The translations under genes and the position numbers were made by a program. The notes beneath the pieces are model-generated. The model was not told where the DNA came from. It saw only the letters and a list, made by a program, of their open reading frames with translations, and made no database searches. Below are positions 54,028 to 63,071 of a DNA stretch of 64,000 nucleotides, piece after piece. The stretch comes from Gammaproteobacteria bacterium (lineage in GTDB: Bacteria > Pseudomonadota > Gammaproteobacteria > DSM-16500): positions 1 to 64,000 of the forward strand of contig JARLJO010000017.1 of NCBI GenBank assembly GCA_031291175.1. The letters run 5' to 3'. How positions within the stretch are numbered: position 1 is the stretch's first letter; every line of letters begins with the position of its first letter.

Positions 54028-55551
54028 ATGTCTATATTAGATGAAATCTTTGCTACTCTTCAGCGTGAGCAGCAAGATGGAAATGACCTCATTGGCAACT
54101 ACTACGCAACAGATAAGCCCGCTGACAAAGTGATAGAAGGACCTTTCGTGCGGGCGACCGAAATTTTTCCCCGTGTGAAAAAATTAATTGAAGAGACTGA
54201 AAAAGAATTATTAATCTGCCTTTATAAATTTCATAATGAATCCAGTAGCGCTAAAGAAATTCTAAGCGGCATCAAAAATCTAAAAAAGAAAGCCGATAAA
54301 AATTATCAAAAAATATCCGTCTACATTCTTATTGCCTGCGCACCCATCGATGAAAGCGAATGGGCCGCTTTCAATAGTGACTATTTCAAAGTGCAATTTG
54401 CCTTGCAGAAACCAGTTTTGTTTGGCTCAACGCATACCAAGATCATCGTGAGGGACGCGGAAGAATCGGCAATATTAACTGGCGATCCCACTTTAGAAAA
54501 GTGCTTGGACGAGCAAAAATCCTGGACTGACCTCGGCACAATATGCAAAGACCCTCTTCTTTGCGAAGAAATGCGCAATCATTTTAATCGTCTGTGGGAA
54601 GGCGCAACTGGCACCAGTCTACCCGCTTTAGAAATGACAAAGCAAACACCTGAAAAAACATCTGGCCCAGCTACTGTCTTATATCTAGGGAAGAACCCTA
54701 TTAACAGACCTTATACTGGCTATCATTCGCCTTATAAGATCGCGCTATTAGCACTTTTAAAAGAAGCTCAGAATAATATCCAAATCATTATCAACAATCT
54801 GAATGACCCCGATATTTTAAACGCATTATTAGATTGTGCAAATAGAGGCATTAAAGTGAGCCTAACCTTAGGGCGTTATTATGGTGAAACAGCAGAGTGT
54901 CTTCCTTTTGCCGGTTGCACCAATATAGAAAGCGTTCAATTTCTTCTCAAGAAAATCGAGCCAACACAACACGAAAATTTAAGCTTACATTGGGCAACAA
55001 AAGAAAATGCCTTGATGCAAAACCATGAGGAAAACACCACCTATGCCAAGATCGTCATGGTGGACAACACCCATATATTAACCGGCTCTTCACTCATGGA
55101 TAAGCAATCATTACGCTCCGGCGAGAGTGATATCTTATTTGAATCAGCCGAAATTGCAAAAAAATACAAAGAAAAACTCTTTGACCATGTTTTCAGTAGA
55201 GGTCACATTGCAAAAAAAACCGATGACCCACATACCATTACCAGAACGAAAATGATCTCTTTAATTGAAGAGGCATCTTCTATTACCGATATTACGCACA
55301 TTCTAAGCGCTTTTATATTAATGCGCGAAGAAGAAAAACAGTTTCAAACCACACAAAGCCGATTTAGTCATGTATGGAAAAAAACCATTTGTTTAAGAGA
55401 AGAAAAAATTGCGGTAGCAAAAGATTTATTAGCTGTTGTCACAGGAAAAAACTCTCAAAAAACACTGGGAGAGAATCCATCATTGAAAGAAGGATTGCTA
55501 GGAGATATTTATAAGCGTTTTCTCAGTATAATTGATAAAGAATCTGAATAA
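54028..55551 (+). CDS. phospholipase D-like protein with one intact and one altered HKD motif
   Basis: The 507-residue protein has two phospholipase D half-domains. The first motif is complete: HTKIIVRD (His136, Lys138, Asp143) followed by ILTGDPTLEK. The second reads YAKIVMVD (Tyr339, Lys341, Asp346) followed by ILTGSSLMDKQSLRSGESD, so its catalytic His is Tyr. PLD enzymes normally need both His residues, one as nucleophile and one as acid, so activity may be altered or rely on dimerisation. No signal peptide is present. Its place after the paralogue pair suggests a cytosol-directed effector. A plausible -10 (tatact) lies at about 53929. Confidence 0.72.
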   Translation: MSILDEIFATLQREQQDGNDLIGNYYATDKPADKVIEGPFVRATEIFPRVKKLIEETEKELLICLYKFHNESSSAKEILSGIKNLKKKADKNYQKISVYILIACAPIDESEWAAFNSDYFKVQFALQKPVLFGSTHTKIIVRDAEESAILTGDPTLEKCLDEQKSWTDLGTICKDPLLCEEMRNHFNRLWEGATGTSLPALEMTKQTPEKTSGPATVLYLGKNPINRPYTGYHSPYKIALLALLKEAQNNIQIIINNLNDPDILNALLDCANRGIKVSLTLGRYYGETAECLPFAGCTNIESVQFLLKKIEPTQHENLSLHWATKENALMQNHEENTTYAKIVMVDNTHILTGSSLMDKQSLRSGESDILFESAEIAKKYKEKLFDHVFSRGHIAKKTDDPHTITRTKMISLIEEASSITDITHILSAFILMREEEKQFQTTQSRFSHVWKKTICLREEKIAVAKDLLAVVTGKNSQKTLGENPSLKEGLLGDIYKRFLSIIDKESE

Positions 55552-55596
55552 GCATTCTAAACACATGTGAAACCCGGATGATGACTTTGCGCTGGA

Positions 55597-55689
55597 TACC
55601 GCAGATGAACCGCATAAGCGCTAACCTAAGAGTCCCTCCCTTTGAAAAAGGGAGGTTTAGGTTAGCGCTTACGCGGATGAACTGCGGTA
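55597..55689. repeat. 93-bp near-perfect inverted repeat
   Basis: The arms taccgcag...aagcgctaaccta and taggttagcgctt...ctgcggta pair over almost the full length, with an inner stem ccctccctttgaaaaaggga. It lies between the convergent PLD-like and thioesterase genes and could end transcripts from both, though it lacks a T-run. It does not match repeats A or B. Confidence 0.65.
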
Positions 55690-55705
55690 CGACACAGTTT
55701 AAATA

Positions 55706-56095
55706 TTAAGATCGATCAACTAATTGTTTATTGCCTTTGTCGTCAATAGCGACAAAGGTAAAAATGCCTTCTGCTACTTTTTTGGAATTAGTATCTCGTA
55801 ATGATTGTGTCCAGGCTTCCATTTGAAACTGCATGGAAGTATGCCCCACCTTAACCAACTTCGCGTAATACTTCACGATATCGCCCACATACACAGGCTT
55901 AATGAACTTCATGCCATCAATTGCCACTGTCACCACACGACAATTTGCGCGATGAGCGGCTTCAATGCCGCCGCCCATATCCATGTGCGAGACTAACCAA
56001 CCACCGAAAATATCACCATTCGCATTCGTGTCTTTCGGCATCGCTAAAACACAAATGGCTAACTCACCTTGTGGGACGGATTGATTATCACCCAT
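55706..56095 (-). CDS. yciA: acyl-CoA thioesterase, YciA type
   Basis: YciA-type enzymes hydrolyse acyl-CoA in the cytoplasm. The 129-residue hot-dog protein has the family pattern MPKDTNANGDIFGGWLVSHM (about residues 19-38), with Asn and Asp of the active site, and VTVAIDGMKFIKPVYVGDIV (about 55-74). Length fits. It sits 13 bases downstream of the alcohol dehydrogenase gene on the same strand, so the two are likely co-transcribed. Confidence 0.9.
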   Translation of the reverse strand: MGDNQSVPQGELAICVLAMPKDTNANGDIFGGWLVSHMDMGGGIEAAHRANCRVVTVAIDGMKFIKPVYVGDIVKYYAKLVKVGHTSMQFQMEAWTQSLRDTNSKKVAEGIFTFVAIDDKGNKQLVDRS

Positions 56096-56108
56096 GTGTA
56101 TTACCTCA

Positions 56109-57155
56109 TTATTTCAGTGAATTCATATCAATGACAAAGCGATAACGCACATCACTCTTGACCGTGCGCTCATAAGCTTCTGCCAATTTTTGAATGGGAA
56201 TTAATTCAATGTCAGCGGTAATATTATTTTCAGCGCAATAATCCAACATTTCTTGCGTCTCTCGAATACCGCCAATTAACGAACCGGTCACAATACGTCT
56301 TTTCCCAATGACAGAAAATGCACTGAGCTCAAGCGGTTTTTCCGGCACACCAACTAAAACGAGAGCTCCACCCAGACGCAATAAATTAAGATACATATTG
56401 ATGTCATGGGGTGCTGATACGGCATCTAAAATAAAATCAAATGAGTCGGCAAGTGCGACTAAATTTTTTGGATCCTTCGTCACGACAAAATTTTTCGCGC
56501 CTAATCGCTTGGCATCTTGTTCTTTTGATTGGGAAGTACTGAATACCGTGACCTCTGCACCCATGGAGGCCGCTAATTTAACCGCCATGTGCCCCAAGCC
56601 ACCCAGACCAATCACACCCACCCGTTTTCCTTTACCGACATGATAACGGCGTAAAGGTGCATACGTTGTTATCCCTGCGCAAAGCAACGGCGCGACATTG
56701 GCAAGTGATAATTTGGGTGAGACTTTCAAGGTATAGTCTTCATCAACCACTATTTGTGATGAATAACCACCAAAAGTCGGGGTTTTTAGATCTTGCTCTG
56801 TGCCGTTATAAGTAAATGCTGTGTGCACTTCGCAGAGTTGTTCTTCATCTGCTTTGCAGTTAGCGCACTCGCGACAAGAATCGACAAAGCAGCCTACGCC
56901 CGCCAAATCACCGACTTTAAATTTTTTAACATCTTGACCCACTTGCGTCACTTTACCGACAATTTCATGACCGGGCACCATCGGGTAAGTTGCACCACCC
57001 CATTCATTACGGACTTGATGAATATCAGAATGGCAAATGCCACAAAACATAATTTGGATTAATACATCTTTAGGTCCAACAGTCCGACGCTTGAAATCAA
57101 ATGGCTCAAAAGCATCTTTAGCACTTTTCACAGCATATCCGCGGGTTGGTAACAT
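56109..57155 (-). CDS. zinc-dependent alcohol dehydrogenase (CAD/YahK type)
   Basis: The 348-residue enzyme begins at ATG 57155 after gaggaatta; an in-frame upstream ATG at 57236 adds a non-homologous 27 residues and is unlikely. Catalytic zinc ligands are visible in CGICHSDIH and GHEIVG, the structural zinc Cys cluster in CRECANCKADEEQLC (about residues 92-106), and the NADP site in GVIGLGGLGHMAVKLA (about 172-187). It belongs to the cinnamyl-alcohol/aldehyde reductase branch and probably reduces aldehydes with NADPH. Confidence 0.93.
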   Translation of the reverse strand: MLPTRGYAVKSAKDAFEPFDFKRRTVGPKDVLIQIMFCGICHSDIHQVRNEWGGATYPMVPGHEIVGKVTQVGQDVKKFKVGDLAGVGCFVDSCRECANCKADEEQLCEVHTAFTYNGTEQDLKTPTFGGYSSQIVVDEDYTLKVSPKLSLANVAPLLCAGITTYAPLRRYHVGKGKRVGVIGLGGLGHMAVKLAASMGAEVTVFSTSQSKEQDAKRLGAKNFVVTKDPKNLVALADSFDFILDAVSAPHDINMYLNLLRLGGALVLVGVPEKPLELSAFSVIGKRRIVTGSLIGGIRETQEMLDYCAENNITADIELIPIQKLAEAYERTVKSDVRYRFVIDMNSLK

Positions 57156-57512
57156 ATTTAATTCCTCATGGTTTGGATCGATAATTTTCCTATAAACTAT
57201 GATACACCAATATAAAAAGTCGGTGGGCGAACGCAAAACGGCCTTCTAATCAAACTATTGAAAAGAAACCGATTTTCGCCGCATAAATTCGTAAGAATTT
57301 TTATTATCTCTGACATTGCGTAACTAGTTTACTCTGTCACCACTATTGCATAATATTGACTAAGACATTTAGCGTAATAGACGGAATTTACCTCGTATTT
57401 CATCAGAATAGCATTTCATGTAAATATATTGCCCTACGGAGTCCACTGTCTCTCTCAGGGAATAGCAAAACGGAAGCTGGCACTTACTGTAATCATTTAG
57501 GGATAGCAACGA
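57156..57512. other. divergent intergenic region, no recognisable element
   Basis: The 357 bases separate the alcohol dehydrogenase from the antiporter and should carry both promoters. A cataatattgac stretch near 57349-57361 and several AT-rich segments are present, but no promoter pair is convincing. No repeat A or B copy or terminator was seen. Confidence 0.35.
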
Positions 57513-59144
57513 ATGGGACAGCTTGAAATTTATATTCTCTTGTTTGGTGTCATTATATTGATTGGGCAGATATTCAATAAATCGCCCGTACCCACTTCTT
57601 TGCTGCTGGTTATCACTGGCATGGTGTTAAGCCTGATTCCACAATTTCCACTTGTCACACTAAATCCCGACCTTGTCTTAAATATTTTTCTACCTGTCCT
57701 CGTTTATCACATCAGCAGCTCCTCCTCTTGGAAAGACTTTAAAAAAAATATACGTCCGATCATCCAGCTCTCTTTCGGACATGTGATTTTTATTACCGTC
57801 CTTGTCGCGACCGTCATGCACTACCTTTCACCGGAATTAAGCTGGCCACTCGCTTTTGTGTTAGGTGCGGTGTTGGCGCCGCCTGATGATGTGGCTATCG
57901 TCACTATCGCAGAAAAAGTGCATCTCCCTGAAACCATTTTCTCCATTCTTGAAGGCGAAGCCTTATTAAACGATGCGACCGCCCTGATTCTTTTCCGCTT
58001 TGCCTTGATTGCTGTTGTCACCAATTCTTTTTCGCCCTTGCATGCCGCCTCTGCCTTTCTTTTTGTTGTGATTGGCGAAAGTTTATATGGTTACATACTC
58101 GGTACTGTTTTAGGTGAAATCCGATTACGGATACAAAACCCCACATTACACATGATGGCCTCCATACTGACGCCTTTTCTAGCCTACATACCCGCCGTCA
58201 AATTGGGCGGTTGTGGCGTCCTGGCTACTGCCGTTACCGGATTTATGATAGGGCATCGTTACTCTATGCGATTCACGCCGGAGTTCAGATTATTGAGCCA
58301 TGCCATTTGGCCTACCCTGTCATTTGCTATTCAGTGCATACTCTTTTTGCTGATAGGCTTAGATATGCGGTCAATTTTAACCAGCATCTCCTCAATCCCT
58401 ACGGGATTACTCATTATTTATGGATCAGCTGCTGTTGCAACCGTCATTATCGGTCGATTCATCTGGGTTTTTACCATGGTTTATCTTGTTCCCAAAACTT
58501 ATTTCTCATCCAGACGAAAAAGTGACACGACCCCACCGTGGCGATTTCCTTTTGTTGTGTCTTGGGCGGGAGTACGTGGCAGCATCTCACTCGCCGCTGC
58601 ACTGGCCGTACCCACACTGCCCGCGATTGCCAGCGGGATCAATCCTCGCAATCTGTTAGTGTTTCTTGTCTTCTGCGTTATTATTGCAACACTCATTATT
58701 CAAGGACTCTCTTTACCCCTTATCATCAGAATATTAGGCGTACACAAATTTGGGTTAATTGAAAAATACAACGCCCATGTTGCTGAACTCGACGCTCGTA
58801 AAAAAATGGTATCCGCAGTATTACACTGGTTATTTGAATATAAAAAAGAAGTGAAAAACAACCCCAAACTCTATGGTGAAGTCAAACAACATATCAGCGA
58901 ATACAAACTTATACGGACCCATTTAAATGAGAGAATTACCTTACATGAACTAAAATCCCCTCACGATGAAAAAGCCGAAGCACTCGAAGAAGTTTTTTTA
59001 ACCTCTCAAATCATTGAAATTGAACGAGCCGAACTGCTACGTTTATGGCGATCAGATAAAATCAATCTCTCAGTCAGAAATAAATTATTGGAAAAGCTAG
59101 ATCACCGCGCCAAGGGCTTTCCAATGTCATTTTCTCTCAGTTAA
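57513..59144 (+). CDS. Na+/H+ antiporter, CPA1 family (NhaP-like)
   Basis: The 543-residue protein has about twelve membrane helices followed by a soluble C-terminal tail of about 125 residues. CPA1 hallmarks are VLGAVLAPPDDVAIVTIAEK (about residues 117-136), ILEGEALLNDATALILFRFA (about 146-165, with the Asn-Asp ion-binding pair) and SWAGVRGSISLAAALAVP (about 350-367). It exchanges monovalent cations for protons at the inner membrane, important for pH homeostasis. The helical charged C-terminus may be regulatory. Monocistronic. Confidence 0.92.
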   Translation: MGQLEIYILLFGVIILIGQIFNKSPVPTSLLLVITGMVLSLIPQFPLVTLNPDLVLNIFLPVLVYHISSSSSWKDFKKNIRPIIQLSFGHVIFITVLVATVMHYLSPELSWPLAFVLGAVLAPPDDVAIVTIAEKVHLPETIFSILEGEALLNDATALILFRFALIAVVTNSFSPLHAASAFLFVVIGESLYGYILGTVLGEIRLRIQNPTLHMMASILTPFLAYIPAVKLGGCGVLATAVTGFMIGHRYSMRFTPEFRLLSHAIWPTLSFAIQCILFLLIGLDMRSILTSISSIPTGLLIIYGSAAVATVIIGRFIWVFTMVYLVPKTYFSSRRKSDTTPPWRFPFVVSWAGVRGSISLAAALAVPTLPAIASGINPRNLLVFLVFCVIIATLIIQGLSLPLIIRILGVHKFGLIEKYNAHVAELDARKKMVSAVLHWLFEYKKEVKNNPKLYGEVKQHISEYKLIRTHLNERITLHELKSPHDEKAEALEEVFLTSQIIEIERAELLRLWRSDKINLSVRNKLLEKLDHRAKGFPMSFSLS

Positions 59145-59178
59145 CACCAAGCCATTTTGACAAACTGCTTTTATATAT

Positions 59179-59268
59179 AAAAAACGGGGTGGCAGGTTAG
59201 GTTTGCTTTTTACGCGCGGAGTTTACGAGCACGAAAAAAGTAAACCTACCCTGACAGGACCCCAGTCA
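59179..59268 (-). repeat. repeat A, inverse orientation
   Basis: This is repeat A on the minus strand: aaaaaacggggtggcaggtt at one end and ctgacaggaccccagtca at the other, with the central arms pairing. It follows the antiporter gene by 34 bases. No repeat B or associated 11-pair hairpin accompanies it, so A can occur alone. Confidence 0.8.
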
Positions 59269-59361
59269 TCTGTTTAGATTGACACACCCCCAACCAATTT
59301 CCTACACTACTGAAGCATCCCTGTTGAATATTTTAATGGAAGAAAATATAAGGACAGATCC

Positions 59362-59916
59362 ATGAACTCTCGCATTGACGTATCCGCATTCAGCAAAAAC
59401 GCTACCTGGTTTTATTTCTGGGGCGCCCTACTCACCCTGCTAGGCATTGCTGCTATCAGCGCATCTTTTGTCGCAACCATCATCTCAGTCGTTTTTATAG
59501 GCATTGTGATTCTGATTGCTGGCACTGTGATCATATTAGATAGCATTACCTTCTGGTGGGGCAAATGGAGTGGGTTCTTCCTACACCTACTGACAGGCCT
59601 GCTATACTTCGCTATCGGCTTCATGTTAATCGACAGCCCCATCTTAGGTTCCGTTTCCCTGACCCTACTCTTGGGAATATTTTACCTAGTCGTTGGACTA
59701 TTTCGCGTTACCTACGCCCTGACAGCACGCTCACCCAGATGGGGATGGAACTTTCTTAATGCGCTGATCACACTCGTTTTAGGCGTATTGATTCTGTCTA
59801 GCTGGCCTGCATCAAGCTTATTCATCATTGGATTATTTGTGGGAATCGATCTCGTGTTTGCTGGTATAGCCTATCTCATGGCAGCATCCTCTGGCCGCGC
59901 TTTCCTAAAACGATAA
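59362..59916 (+). CDS. HdeD-family (DUF308) membrane protein
   Basis: The 184-residue protein has six hydrophobic segments with short loops, the DUF308/HdeD pattern: WFYFWGALLTLLGIAAISAS (about residues 16-35), LLYFAIGFMLIDSPILGSVS, and LVLGVLILSSWPASSLFIIG (about 136-155). HdeD proteins are linked to acid resistance in enteric bacteria; the mechanism is unknown. It starts after aggacagatcc and ends before a strong terminator. The surrounding genes (antiporter, YceI) are also stress-related. Confidence 0.88.
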   Translation: MNSRIDVSAFSKNATWFYFWGALLTLLGIAAISASFVATIISVVFIGIVILIAGTVIILDSITFWWGKWSGFFLHLLTGLLYFAIGFMLIDSPILGSVSLTLLLGIFYLVVGLFRVTYALTARSPRWGWNFLNALITLVLGVLILSSWPASSLFIIGLFVGIDLVFAGIAYLMAASSGRAFLKR

Positions 59917-59928
59917 AACACCTCACAT

Positions 59929-59961
59929 AAAAAAAGGCCGACATACAGTCGGCCTTTTTTT
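59929..59961. terminator. bidirectional rho-independent terminator
   Basis: aaaaaaaggccgac-ataca-gtcggcctttttt is a seven-pair GC stem flanked by A- and T-runs. It lies between the convergent HdeD gene (plus) and the PEBP gene (minus) and can terminate both. Confidence 0.93.
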
Positions 59962-59977
59962 ATGCTAAACCATTTAG

Positions 59978-60490
59978 CTAATGCTTATAAAGAACAGTAA
60001 TTTTTGTTTCTTTAATCTCATGATGCTTGATGGCTGTCATGACCTCATCAATCTCAGCCGCATCATCCAAATCTAAATTAGCATTCAAAGCATAAAGCAT
60101 AAAAACATAATGATGCGGCTTCGAATCAGGCGCGCAAGGCCCACGATAAATGGCATCACCAAATGAATTTTTAATCATAACGGTTCCATCCGGCAAAGAG
60201 GTGCTCTGACCTTCTGCCAAACCCGTCGTACTACCCGGAATATTAAATATAATCCATTTATCAACCATCTCTTCTGGCCAATCAGGACTATACATAACCA
60301 AGGCAAAAGAGACCGTATTACTAGGTGCGTTTGACCAACTGAGTGGTGGCGAAATATTTTTACCATCACAAGTATAAAGCGGTGAAAGCATCCCGTTATC
60401 AGAAAATACCGAAGATTTTATCGTAAAATCCCCGGCATCTGCTGCTGTGACGAGAAGAAAAACAAGAACAATGCTAATGAGCTTTCGCAT
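59978..60490 (-). CDS. YbhB/YbcL-type phosphatidylethanolamine-binding protein, periplasmic
   Basis: The 170-residue protein has a signal peptide (residues 1-19, ADAG) and a PEBP fold: PLYTCDGKNISPPLSWSNAP (about residues 37-56), MYSPDWPEEMVDKWIIFNIP (about 67-86) and YRGPCAPDSKPHHYVFMLYA (about 116-135). Bacterial members have no settled function. It is the last gene of the minus-strand operon that starts at or before 63921, 10 bases after the second YceI gene, and precedes the terminator. Confidence 0.88.
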   Translation of the reverse strand: MRKLISIVLVFLLVTAADAGDFTIKSSVFSDNGMLSPLYTCDGKNISPPLSWSNAPSNTVSFALVMYSPDWPEEMVDKWIIFNIPGSTTGLAEGQSTSLPDGTVMIKNSFGDAIYRGPCAPDSKPHHYVFMLYALNANLDLDDAAEIDEVMTAIKHHEIKETKITVLYKH

Positions 60491-60500
60491 TGCAATGTCC

Positions 60501-61085
60501 TTATGAGGATTTTCTTTTTGCAGATAAAGTAAAATCTACCAAGACATCATCTTTTATTGCATCTGTTTTCGCCCACTCACCTTTTCCAATACCAAATGCC
60601 GTGCGCTTTAGCGATGCCGTACCCTTCACGAATGCATCCTGGTCCGTGTATTTTTCCAGGGTGAACGCAACCGTCACTGGGACTGTTTTTTCCCGAATCG
60701 TCAATGTCCCTTCTGCCGTGTATTTTTTATCTCCCACACTCGTAAAGTGATTCGCTTTAAAAACCGCTACGGGGAAAGCCGCCGCATCAAACCAGTCAGG
60801 CGTCTTTAATGTGTCTGCTACTTGATTATAAGCAGCGGTAACCGAGGCTATATTGACTTTAATCGTGATCAGGCTACCACTCAAATCCGTTGGATCAAAC
60901 AGAATATCGCCAGAAAAAGATTTAAACTCGCCAATGACTGGAGCACCATTTTGAGTTGCTGTAAAATTCAACTTACTGGCAGTCGGCACAATATCCCAGG
61001 TAGGGACAGCCATGGCATCAGCAGAAAAAAACAGCATCAAGGCAGCAGCCAACCATCCTGATTTTTTAAACAATGCCATCATCAT
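60501..61085 (-). CDS. periplasmic YceI-family lipid/quinone-binding protein (second copy)
   Basis: The 194-residue protein has a signal peptide (residues 1-26, AMA cleavage) and the YceI lipocalin-like fold: WDIVPTASKLNFTATQNGAP (about residues 30-49), SGSLITIKVNIASV, TPDWFDAAAFPVAVFKANHF (about 95-114) and GTASLKRTAFGIGKGEW. YceI proteins bind isoprenoid chains such as quinones. Its ATG overlaps the stop of the cytochrome b561 gene by two bases, showing coupling. The other YceI gene lies on the other side of that cytochrome gene. Confidence 0.93.
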   Translation of the reverse strand: MMMALFKKSGWLAAALMLFFSADAMAVPTWDIVPTASKLNFTATQNGAPVIGEFKSFSGDILFDPTDLSGSLITIKVNIASVTAAYNQVADTLKTPDWFDAAAFPVAVFKANHFTSVGDKKYTAEGTLTIREKTVPVTVAFTLEKYTDQDAFVKGTASLKRTAFGIGKGEWAKTDAIKDDVLVDFTLSAKRKSS

Positions 61086-61615
61086 AACATCCTCTTCAAG
61101 ATATCGTCTTTATTAATAAAATGGTGTTTCAACGCAGCGCTCACATGACAGCAGAAAGCAGCAATCAATCCGTAACTGAGCCAAACATGTATTTGCTGAA
61201 ACAATAATCGCTGCTCTTCATTAGGAGCCACCAAATCAGGCAAAACAAACCAATCAAAAACGGACACCGGCAACCCTGCGGCCGATGTAATTAACCATCC
61301 AGTAATAGGTAAGGCAATCATGAATAAATAAAAAATATAATGTACTGCTCTGGCAGCAAACGCCTCCAGCCTTGGCAACGAAGCCAAAGAAGGATTACGA
61401 TTACCAAGACGCCAGCCAATTCTGATCATCACCAAAATAAGCGCTAAAATCCCATACTCTTTATGCCATCCGAAAAGCTTCAGCTTCTCCAGGCTAATGG
61501 GAATCCACACCATATAAAAACCCAGTGCAACCAGCCCAATTAGCAAAATTGCCATTACCCAGTGCAGGGTAATGGCAACAATACCAAAATGATTTTCAGT
61601 ATTTTTGATTTGCAT
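61082..61615 (-). CDS. cytochrome b561 family membrane protein
   Basis: The 177-residue protein has four membrane helices with conserved His ligands for two b hemes: AITLHWVMAILLIGL (helix 1), WHKEYGILALILVMIRIGWR (helix 2), ARAVHYIFYLFMIALPITGW (helix 3) and QQIHVWLSYGLIAAFCCHVS (helix 4). It is of the CybB/YodB type that carries electrons between quinone and periplasmic acceptors. Lying between two YceI genes suggests cooperation with quinone-binding proteins, as seen in other bacteria. Confidence 0.93.
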   Translation of the reverse strand: MQIKNTENHFGIVAITLHWVMAILLIGLVALGFYMVWIPISLEKLKLFGWHKEYGILALILVMIRIGWRLGNRNPSLASLPRLEAFAARAVHYIFYLFMIALPITGWLITSAAGLPVSVFDWFVLPDLVAPNEEQRLLFQQIHVWLSYGLIAAFCCHVSAALKHHFINKDDILKRML

Positions 61616-61627
61616 AGACTATTCCAG

Positions 61628-62260
61628 TTAACTTGCGCTAGGTGCAGCAGCAGGCGCAGCGGCCGGTGTTCCCGCATCTGACGCCAAATTTGCTTCAGCC
61701 TCGATATCAATTTTAACTTCATCGCCCAAGTTCGGCACCAACGTATTCATATTGAAATCGGAACGCTTGAGTTCAGTGGTAGCCGTAAAGCCAACCGTTT
61801 TTTTATTAATGATAGGATTCATCCCTATTTTATTCAGCTTCACATTCAGGGTCACTGACTTTGAAACACCGTGCATTGTTAATATGCCTTTCACTTTTGC
61901 CGTGTCTTTGCCCGTCAACGTCACTTTATCACTTTTGAATGTCGCTAATGGGAACTTATCTGTCTCAAAGAAAGCCTTGCTTCTCAGATGCTCATCCAAC
62001 TCTGGAATACCCGTGATAACGTTTGCTGTGTGAATGGTTACATCCACAACGCTATCTTGTGGTTTAGCTTCATCTAACATAATCGTACCATCGGCATACC
62101 ATTTTCCAGACGGATTAGAAAATCCAAAGTGATTAATGTGCCATGTGACTGCGGTATGATGCGGATCAATCAGGTATGTTTCAGCGGCAAAAACTGAAGT
62201 CGAGATAGCCATAGTCAATGCGCTCGCAACAAAAATCGCTTTCTTAATCATTGCTTTCAT
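61628..62260 (-). CDS. periplasmic YceI-family protein (first copy)
   Basis: The 210-residue protein starts at ATG 62260 after aaaggatatatctt; an upstream in-frame ATG at 62353 lies within the DUF2063 gene and is rejected. A signal peptide (residues 1-26, FAAET) is followed by YLIDPHHTAVTWHINHFGFS (about residues 27-46), the YceI domain with FKSDKVTLTGKDTAKVKGIL, and an Ala/Pro tail (AAAPAAAPSAS). It precedes the cytochrome b561 gene by 12 bases. It is distinct from the second copy, not a recent duplicate. Confidence 0.92.
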   Translation of the reverse strand: MKAMIKKAIFVASALTMAISTSVFAAETYLIDPHHTAVTWHINHFGFSNPSGKWYADGTIMLDEAKPQDSVVDVTIHTANVITGIPELDEHLRSKAFFETDKFPLATFKSDKVTLTGKDTAKVKGILTMHGVSKSVTLNVKLNKIGMNPIINKKTVGFTATTELKRSDFNMNTLVPNLGDEVKIDIEAEANLASDAGTPAAAPAAAPSAS

Positions 62261-62273
62261 AAGATATATCCTT

Positions 62274-63071
62274 TTAGTTAGTAGCATTACAATTAATGAT
62301 AATGTTGGTAATAAGGTTGTCCAGAATAAACCGCTTGAGTAACATAGCAGCATGCATTGCCACTACCTCCTCATCGACCCACGCACATAATCCTTCGCAG
62401 ATGGTACTGAAATTGTTACCTGCCGCAATGGCATCTATCATATAAGCGGCATCATTTGTTAATGAATAAAATAACGTTTGAAGATCTTTACGCCAAATGA
62501 TCCAGCTTGCAGGATACTCCGCTTTTTCAAAAGCAATCCTCTTACTCTCTTCTTTATAAGCTTTCCAGACAGAGACTGTATTCCAATGCAGATCCAATCT
62601 TCGCAATGAAGGCAACAGTTGAAAATGCATCAAAGGCCATTGCACCATGGGCACTGCCGCCATCTCTTCAAAGGTTAAAGCAGATGCGTCCAACGCATCA
62701 AAGCTTTCTGTCAACAGCCATTCAAATTCCGCCATTTCAATCAATGCAGGCTGTTCTTTAAATTGCGGATGTTCACGCATAAAATTAGCCAATGCATTAC
62801 CGAACCAACGGACCGAACGAAAATGCGATGGATGGGCGTCAATAAAACTACGCCCCAGCAAATCAAATTGTTCAGCACCTAATAAAGCAGATAAGACTTC
62901 ATAATCTTGCTGCAACACTTCTAACAAACGTAAATAGTACCCATCGCGATAAATCGCTAAACGTTGTTCGGCAATGGGTTGTTTTATAGCAAGCAATTCA
63001 CCATGCATACTAGCGTCGTTATGCAACAAATAATGTTGAATCGCATTTTGAATTTGCTGCAAATCACGCAA
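62274..63071 (-). CDS. bufC: DUF2063 protein, partner of MNIO enzyme (BufC-like)
   Basis: The 265-residue protein has the DUF2063 pattern: [20 protein letters not shown] (about residues 28-47), [20 protein letters not shown], and [14 protein letters not shown] (about 113-126). DUF2063 proteins act with DUF692 multinuclear iron oxidases, recognising the leader of a precursor peptide and bringing it to the enzyme. Its start overlaps the DUF692 gene end by eight bases. The C-terminal domain is helical. No precursor gene is visible downstream. Confidence 0.85.
   Translation of the reverse strand: MRDLQQIQNAIQHYLLHNDASMHGELLAIKQPIAEQRLAIYRDGYYLRLLEVLQQDYEVLSALLGAEQFDLLGRSFIDAHPSHFRSVRWFGNALANFMREHPQFKEQPALIEMAEFEWLLTESFDALDASALTFEEMAAVPMVQWPLMHFQLLPSLRRLDLHWNTVSVWKAYKEESKRIAFEKAEYPASWIIWRKDLQTLFYSLTNDAAYMIDAIAAGNNFSTICEGLCAWVDEEVVAMHAAMLLKRFILDNLITNIIINCNATN

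Noticed and set aside
57156..57236. 27-residue N-terminal extension of the alcohol dehydrogenase
   Set aside because: The ATG at 57155 has gaggaatta in front and starts where the family begins.
62261..62353. N-terminal extension of the first YceI protein
   Set aside because: It overlaps the DUF2063 gene and would bury the signal peptide; ATG 62260 has a strong ribosome binding site.
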